The notes beneath the pieces were generated by a model. That model saw only the letters and a list, made by a program, of their open reading frames with translations, did no database searches and had not been told where the DNA came from. From Thermoprotei archaeon (GTDB lineage: Archaea; Thermoproteota; Nitrososphaeria; Geothermarchaeales; JDFR-13), in assembly GCA_015661745.1 (NCBI GenBank), contig DQVL01000116.1, forward strand, positions 1-9,953: 9,953 bases of DNA, given 5' to 3'. Shown here in pieces: positions 5,947 to 9,953 of this stretch. A program made the translations under genes and the position numbers. Positions within the stretch are counted from its first letter, which is position 1. Each line of letters opens with the position of its first letter.

Positions 5947-6983
5947 TCTATAACAAACTGATATAACATATCTTCTACAAGCCTCCTCGTTGTAGATACA
6001 CCCTCATCAAATCCAGTTACCCCAATTACAACAACCGTACCAGAATAAGACACCCCAACTCTAATATTCCCATAATATTCGAAGAAGACACCGGCATCAC
6101 CCCTTCTAAACAGAATATGCTTCTTTGCAAGTTCTCTAGACAGCCTCTCAATATCAAGCCTGACACGTTCATCAGATGTATAGATAAATGTGTCTCCCTT
6201 CAAGAAATATTGATAATCAAAATCTGGGTATTCAACTGCTGCTTTAGATGAGCATATTCTACATTGAGGATTCTTAGACAAATAATTTATTTCTATATCT
6301 AAATTGGGGGAGACCCGAACCATCGATCCATGAAGCTTAGGATCATATCCTAGGAAATATGATGTTACCTCTGAAGATGCAATACTATATACTATAGAAT
6401 AGATATACTGGAAGCCATATCCATTTATATACCCATCATCAACATCTTCAATATCTGGATGGAAGCATTCAAAACATGCAGTTTTATCAGGCTCCAAAAA
6501 AATTATTACCCCCTTATTATCCTTGACTGCGGTATATATAACTGGTATATCCCTTGAAACACTATATCTGTTTATCAATGCCTTACTATAGATATTATCT
6601 GTAGCATCAATTACTAAGTCAACATCCCTGAATAAACGATCTATATTGAAATCGGTGAGTGTTTGAGGATATATTATAACCTCTACATCAGAAGCTAGTC
6701 TCTCAAGGATCTTTTTGACTACCTCCACCTTAAAATATCCAGTATCATCCGACTTAAAGTTGACCCCTCTATATACATCCGTATATAGTAGAATATCTGG
6801 ATCTATAAGTTTAAAATATCTAAATCCATTCTTTACGAGAGCAGCGGATATATCAGCTCCTAAGCCGCCCAACCCAACAACTGCCAACTTCATCTTAGAC
6901 AGCTCATCAACTAGGTCCTCATCAACATCTCTAATCTTTAATACTCGGTCATAGAAAGACTTTTTTAATTCATTCATCACCAT
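5943..6983 (-). CDS. ThiF/MoeB/HesA (E1-like) adenylyltransferase with a C-terminal extension
   Basis: The 346-residue protein has the Rossmann nucleotide loop GLGGLG (37-42), the acidic strand end LIDPD (59-63), the DVYRGVNF segment with Arg72 at the position of the ATP-contacting Arg, and VIDATDN (124-130). Two zinc-binding pairs, CFEC (170-173) and CRIC (241-244), complete the family pattern. Such enzymes adenylate the C-terminus of a ubiquitin-like sulfur carrier (MoaD, ThiS or SAMP) for molybdopterin, thiamin or tRNA thiolation, or for protein modification. About 90 further residues (255-346) form an alpha/beta extension of the kind found in some archaeal ThiF/MoeB homologues. No carrier gene is nearby. 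ATG 6983 is preferred over a TTG at 6998 because a TATA-like TTAAATTAA lies about 26 bases upstream, implying a leaderless mRNA. Confidence 0.86.
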   Translation of the reverse strand: MVMNELKKSFYDRVLKIRDVDEDLVDELSKMKLAVVGLGGLGADISAALVKNGFRYFKLIDPDILLYTDVYRGVNFKSDDTGYFKVEVVKKILERLASDVEVIIYPQTLTDFNIDRLFRDVDLVIDATDNIYSKALINRYSVSRDIPVIYTAVKDNKGVIIFLEPDKTACFECFHPDIEDVDDGYINGYGFQYIYSIVYSIASSEVTSYFLGYDPKLHGSMVRVSPNLDIEINYLSKNPQCRICSSKAAVEYPDFDYQYFLKGDTFIYTSDERVRLDIERLSRELAKKHILFRRGDAGVFFEYYGNIRVGVSYSGTVVVIGVTGFDEGVSTTRRLVEDMLYQFVID

Positions 6984-7002
6984 AGTATGATATATCAAGC
7001 TA

Positions 7003-7011
7003 TTAATTTAA
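7003..7011 (-). promoter_or_regulatory. Likely TATA box of the adenylyltransferase gene
   Basis: The minus strand reads TTAAATTAA, centred about 24-26 bases before ATG 6983, as expected for a leaderless crenarchaeal promoter. The 9-bp inverted repeat at 7018-7042 sits just upstream of it. Confidence 0.45.
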
Positions 7012-7017
7012 CTAATT

Positions 7018-7042
7018 CCTCGATAACATCGTTTTATCGAGG
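7018..7042. repeat. Perfect 9-bp inverted repeat in divergent control region
   Basis: CCTCGATAA (7018-7026) and TTATCGAGG (7034-7042) are perfect reverse complements separated by seven bases. The repeat lies between two divergent promoters, upstream of both TATA boxes, which fits an activator or repressor operator. Transcribed, it could also form a hairpin, but it has no T-run after it. Confidence 0.6.
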
Positions 7043-7045
7043 GCA

Positions 7046-7073
7046 TTCGACAATAAAGTATTTATCTGTCGAA
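7046..7073. repeat. Inverted repeat flanking the TATA box of the 7087 gene
   Basis: TTCGACA (7046-7052) and TGTCGAA (7067-7073) are perfect 7-bp reverse complements. The 14 bases between them hold the TATA-like GTATTTAT. A dimeric protein bound here would cover the TATA box and the site where the transcription start is expected. Confidence 0.55.
7058..7065 (+). promoter_or_regulatory. Likely TATA box of the 7087 gene
   Basis: GTATTTAT, preceded by the A-rich AATAAA expected of a BRE element, is centred about 26 bases before the GTG at 7087. This points to a leaderless mRNA. Confidence 0.5.
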
Positions 7074-7086
7074 CTAAAGATTAGAT

Positions 7087-7515
7087 GTGGGGATTCAGGT
7101 GATTGGAGAGTTTCTGAAGTTATTGGGACTTGTAGGCAGTATATTTTTGATTGGAAGCAGTAATTATGTCTTTAATATAGTTGTATTGGGGCAGGCGATG
7201 GATGTCCCCTCTGGAATAATATTATATCTAGCTGCAGGCATCACATACTTTTTCGGTGTACTTATACTAGCTATAATATATTTGTTCTCAGCCGGTAGGA
7301 GAGATATATCCTTGGGAGTAACACTTGTATTTGCCGGTGTAATCCACTACTATCCAGTTGTTAATGTGATCCTAACAGATATTAACATATTATTTATATG
7401 GGCACTCCAGTTTATGTTCTCAATATTCATGAGTATATTATTTATCTACCTAGGTTATAGAAAACTTAGGAAAAGACTTGTTGAATTGACTTTATCCAAC
7501 TATATAGAACTATGA
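7087..7515 (+). CDS. Small four-helix membrane protein of unknown function
   Basis: I do not recognise a family. The 142-residue product has four hydrophobic helices (about 8-30, 44-68, 76-96 and 102-124) and a short, basic then mixed C-terminal tail (LGYRKLRKRLVEL) predicted in the cytoplasm. No Cys and no catalytic motif are visible; His87 and the two Tyr after it lie near the end of helix III. GTG 7087 is chosen because the TATA box at 7058-7065 places the transcription start there. A second in-frame GTG at 7099 is possible and no ATG is available. It is divergent from the adenylyltransferase and shares with it a control region containing two inverted repeats. It is convergent with the pyrophosphatase gene. 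Confidence 0.68.
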   Translation: MGIQVIGEFLKLLGLVGSIFLIGSSNYVFNIVVLGQAMDVPSGIILYLAAGITYFFGVLILAIIYLFSAGRRDISLGVTLVFAGVIHYYPVVNVILTDINILFIWALQFMFSIFMSILFIYLGYRKLRKRLVELTLSNYIEL

Positions 7516-7634
7516 CTCACTAATATTTTAGATCCAATAGTTAATAACACATGTTCTACATAGAATCATATTACTGTACCGGATAGCAGTACCTTATGGA
7601 TTTAATATCGGTGATAATTTGATTGAGGATATAC

Positions 7635-7646
7635 AAAAGAAAAAAA
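7635..7646 (-). terminator. T-rich terminator of the pyrophosphatase gene
   Basis: On the minus strand TTTTTTTCTTTT begins about 20 bases after the TAA stop (7666-7668), a typical archaeal T-rich termination signal without a needed hairpin. Confidence 0.55.
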
Positions 7647-7665
7647 TATTCTGTGGAGAATATGT

Positions 7666-9717
7666 TTAGAGTAGATGGAATATTAGGAATAATGGCCCAA
7701 ACACTAGACTAAATGTGTTTACCAGCTTTATCAATATATGTAGTGATGGCCCTGCTGTATCCTTCATCGGGTCACCCACTGTATCACCAACCACAGCAGC
7801 CTTATGAGCTTCACTACCTTTTCCACCATATAACCCCATCTCAATAAGTTTCTTAGCATTGTCCCAAGATGCTCCACCTGTATTCATTAACATAGCCAGT
7901 ATAAATCCTGATACTGTAGCACCTATATTCAATGCACCCACTGATTCAGCACCAAATATCAGCCCCATTGCTAATGGACCTAAGACGGGTATTAGAGATG
8001 GTAGGACCATATTTCTCTGGGCGGCTAATGTACTAATTGCTACACACTTTGCATAATCTGGTTTAGCCTTCCCTTCAAGAATACCTGGGATCTCCCTAAA
8101 TTGCCTTCTAACCTCTTCTATCATAGTCTTTGCAGCATTAGATACAGCTCTTATAGCGAAGGCACTAAATATAAACGGTAATAATCCACCTATAAAGACA
8201 CCCAATAGATTCCCTATGGATAGTAGGTTCAACTCTTCTATACCTACTATATCCAGATATGCCTCGAATAGGAGTAGAGCTGCCAACCCAGCTGAACCCA
8301 TTGCATAACCCTTTGTCAAAGCTTTTGTTGTATTCCCAACTGCATCAAATTTATCAACCTTCTCCCTCACCTCTTCAGGCTGGTTACTCATCTCTGTGAT
8401 ACCCCCTGCATTATCGACTATAGGTCCAAATCCATCTAAACCTAGTATCATACCAGCTACCGATAACATACCCATAGTGGCTACAGCTGTTCCATATACA
8501 CCACCTATAAACGGTTTAAGTCCATATTCAAGTGCAAATATATTTCCAAGTATAAATGAGACTAGGAGTACAGTCACAATAACTAGTACTGGGAGGGCTG
8601 TAGACTCTAATCCAACGGCGAAACCAGTTAGTATATTTGTTGCGGGACCGGTCTGGCTGGCTTCAGCTATCTCCTTAACCGGTCTCTTATCATAGCTTGT
8701 ATAGTAGTCAGTGATCCACAGTATCAATACACTCGTGACTACACCTGTTAATGCTGCTCCATAGAGATATATACTTCCCAATGTACCTATAACTAGGAAG
8801 TAGAATCCTATTACAGCAAATATTGTAGTGGCAATCATCCCATTCTTCAAAGGAATAAATGGATTTTTCTCTACATCCCCCTTGACAAATAGCATGCCTA
8901 GAAGTGTTGCGAATATACCAGTGGCTCTAGCCAATAATGGAAATAGAATGAATAAAATATTTCCTGTAGCAGCTGATAAGGCAATACCAATTATCATGGC
9001 ACCTATATTCTCTGCAGACATTGACTCGAAGAGATCGGCTCCACGACCTGCTACATCACCTACATTATCCCCTACATTATCAGCTATTACAGCTGGATTC
9101 CTAGGATCATCCTCTGGAATCCCAGCCTCAACCTTTCCAACTAGATCAGCACCTATATCTGCAGCTTTAGTATATATTCCACCCCCTAACTGTGCGAATA
9201 GAGCTGCTAGACTAGCTCCAAAACCAAATCCTACAATAAGAATTGGATCTCTATTAAATAATATATAGAGTGAGATTATACCTATCAGGCTAAGACCTAC
9301 ATTGAAGAGCCCCATCACCATCCCTCCATATAGCGATATCTTCAATGTTTCATTGAGATCTGTCTTTGCTGAATACGCAGCTCTAACATTAGCCTGGGTA
9401 GCGACATCCATACTTATCCAGCCAGCTGCTAAACTGGCTAATGCACCAAGGACGAATCCCAAGCTAATATATGGAATACCACCATATTCTCTGATGTCGA
9501 AAGAGAGGTATAGTAGAATAGTTATTATAACAGCTATGTAGGTTATCGTCCTATATTGCGTCCTAAGGAAGGCTTTTGCACCCTCCCTTATAGCGCTGTA
9601 TATCTCGACCATCGCATCATCCTTAACCTCATACCTATTAATGTATAGAGCCATGTAAACAGCGGTTGCTATAGCTGCTAAACCCCCCATCAATGCATAT
9701 ATCTCCCATATATCCAT
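7666..9717 (-). CDS. hppA: K+-independent, proton-pumping membrane-bound pyrophosphatase
   Basis: This 683-residue, roughly 16-helix protein hydrolyses pyrophosphate to two phosphates and moves H+ across the membrane. All family signatures are present: GADLVGKVE with the following DDPRNPAVIADNVGDNVGD (about 189-221), DNAGGITEM (435-443), and GDTVGDPMKDTAGPS near the C-terminus (644-658), which supply the Mg-pyrophosphate site. The diagnostic GNTTKA has Lys465 where K+-dependent enzymes carry Ala, marking the K+-independent H+-pumping class; the rule is established for the family and its use here is inference. Length is normal and no break is seen. ATG 9717 is chosen over a GTG at 9726 because GGTGGAT precedes it at a suitable distance. 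The gene is transcribed alone, with a T-rich terminator downstream. Confidence 0.95.
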   Translation of the reverse strand: MDIWEIYALMGGLAAIATAVYMALYINRYEVKDDAMVEIYSAIREGAKAFLRTQYRTITYIAVIITILLYLSFDIREYGGIPYISLGFVLGALASLAAGWISMDVATQANVRAAYSAKTDLNETLKISLYGGMVMGLFNVGLSLIGIISLYILFNRDPILIVGFGFGASLAALFAQLGGGIYTKAADIGADLVGKVEAGIPEDDPRNPAVIADNVGDNVGDVAGRGADLFESMSAENIGAMIIGIALSAATGNILFILFPLLARATGIFATLLGMLFVKGDVEKNPFIPLKNGMIATTIFAVIGFYFLVIGTLGSIYLYGAALTGVVTSVLILWITDYYTSYDKRPVKEIAEASQTGPATNILTGFAVGLESTALPVLVIVTVLLVSFILGNIFALEYGLKPFIGGVYGTAVATMGMLSVAGMILGLDGFGPIVDNAGGITEMSNQPEEVREKVDKFDAVGNTTKALTKGYAMGSAGLAALLLFEAYLDIVGIEELNLLSIGNLLGVFIGGLLPFIFSAFAIRAVSNAAKTMIEEVRRQFREIPGILEGKAKPDYAKCVAISTLAAQRNMVLPSLIPVLGPLAMGLIFGAESVGALNIGATVSGFILAMLMNTGGASWDNAKKLIEMGLYGGKGSEAHKAAVVGDTVGDPMKDTAGPSLHILIKLVNTFSLVFGPLFLIFHLL

Positions 9718-9795
9718 TAGATCCACCCCGTTCCCCGAAGACTATCCTAAAGAGATAATAATTATCAAGTATATTGTATCAATTCCATCCAAAAC

Positions 9796-9803
9796 TTATA
9801 AAT
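9796..9803 (-). promoter_or_regulatory. Likely TATA box of the pyrophosphatase gene
   Basis: The minus strand reads ATTTATAA, predicting transcription to start near 9774 and giving a leader of about 55 bases with the GGTGGAT ribosome site at 9721-9727. The leader shows no clear riboswitch fold. An upstream gene ends at 9833, so this is a separate transcription unit if the box is real. Confidence 0.4.
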
Positions 9804-9832
9804 ATTAATTTGATTCTATGAATTGAAATTGG

Positions 9833-9953
9833 TTATTTAAGTAGTTTGACAGAGGTATATGCGGCTACCGCTGCAACACCAGTCAATATAGTTAATCCGA
9901 CACTAAAGATATTTGGATTTAGATATGGCGCTATACCCCAGCTTAGAAGCTCA
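9833..9953 (-). CDS. C-terminal end of an unidentified protein, start beyond window
   Basis: Only the last 39 codons are inside the window, ending with TAA at 9833-9835. The visible peptide has a hydrophobic segment (IFSVGLTILTGVAAVAAY) and ends in SVKLLK, so the protein seems to finish with a membrane helix and a short basic tail. Codon use matches the neighbours. The frame is open up to the edge and is followed by an AT-rich promoter region, which supports a real gene end, but the family cannot be told from this fragment. It precedes the pyrophosphatase gene on the same strand with a 115-base gap. Confidence 0.5.
   Translation of the reverse strand, partial: ELLSWGIAPYLNPNIFSVGLTILTGVAAVAAYTSVKLLK

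Noticed and set aside
7572..7591. TACTG/CAGTA inverted pair after the 7087 gene
   Set aside because: It has only 5-bp arms with a 10-base loop and no T-run, so it is not a convincing terminator or operator.
7619..7669. Sixteen-codon TTG-started open frame after a GGTGAT site
   Set aside because: It is very short, overlaps the end and terminator of the pyrophosphatase gene, and has no supporting promoter. The match is likely chance in AT-rich DNA.
8396..9541. Several plus-strand open frames across the pyrophosphatase gene
   Set aside because: They are antisense shadows, rich in Pro, Ala and Ser, of a fully conserved membrane pyrophosphatase gene on the minus strand.
1..9953. tRNA, rRNA, C/D box RNA or CRISPR array
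   Set aside because: No TTCRANNC-type T-loop with an acceptor stem, no paired C and D boxes and no evenly spaced direct repeats were found by eye.

Overview
The window looks like chromosomal DNA of a thermophilic archaeon, most likely a member of the Thermoproteota (crenarchaeal lineage). The DNA is AT-rich with ATA, AGA and AGG codons throughout. Promoters have TATA boxes of the TTTAAA/TTTATAA type about 26 bases before leaderless starts. Internal genes carry GGTGAT-type ribosome sites. The gene content (a heme-copper oxidoreductase, a TerC family protein, a membrane pyrophosphatase) fits a respiring or energy-limited thermophile. No 16S or tRNA gene is present, so the lineage is inference.

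Layout. 1-444 (minus): a cut-off, membrane-anchored cupredoxin. 662-2766 (plus): a two-gene operon for a heme-copper oxidoreductase, subunit II then subunit I, divergent from the cupredoxin. 2788-3213 (minus): a small four-helix membrane protein, convergent with subunit I. 3214-3699: no intact gene; it holds a GC-rich, hairpin-packed block that looks like the right end of an IS200/IS605-type transposon, possibly with a tnpB tail and omega-RNA scaffold, on the minus strand. 3700-5946 (plus): an apparent operon of a TerC family protein, a divergent ABC ATPase and a six-helix permease. 5943-6983 (minus): a ThiF/MoeB/E1-like adenylyltransferase, sharing a TTAA stop with the permease. 6984-7086: a divergent control region with two perfect inverted repeats, one framing a TATA box. 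7087-7515 (plus): another four-helix membrane protein. 7666-9717 (minus): a full-length proton-type membrane pyrophosphatase. 9833-9953 (minus): the last codons of an unidentified gene.

The most unusual part is the heme-copper pair. Subunit I keeps the heme histidines and the His-His pair of the CuB/FeB site. In helix VI, however, the oxygen-reductase pattern His-x3-Tyr (nitric oxide reductase: His-x3-Glu) reads Asp-x3-Asp. Subunit II has the cupredoxin fold but has lost the CuA ligands (both Cys are Ser, one His is Tyr). This points to a non-canonical enzyme, probably nitric oxide reductase-like, that takes electrons from quinol or from the neighbouring cupredoxin rather than through CuA. 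The pyrophosphatase would add to the proton gradient by hydrolysing pyrophosphate.
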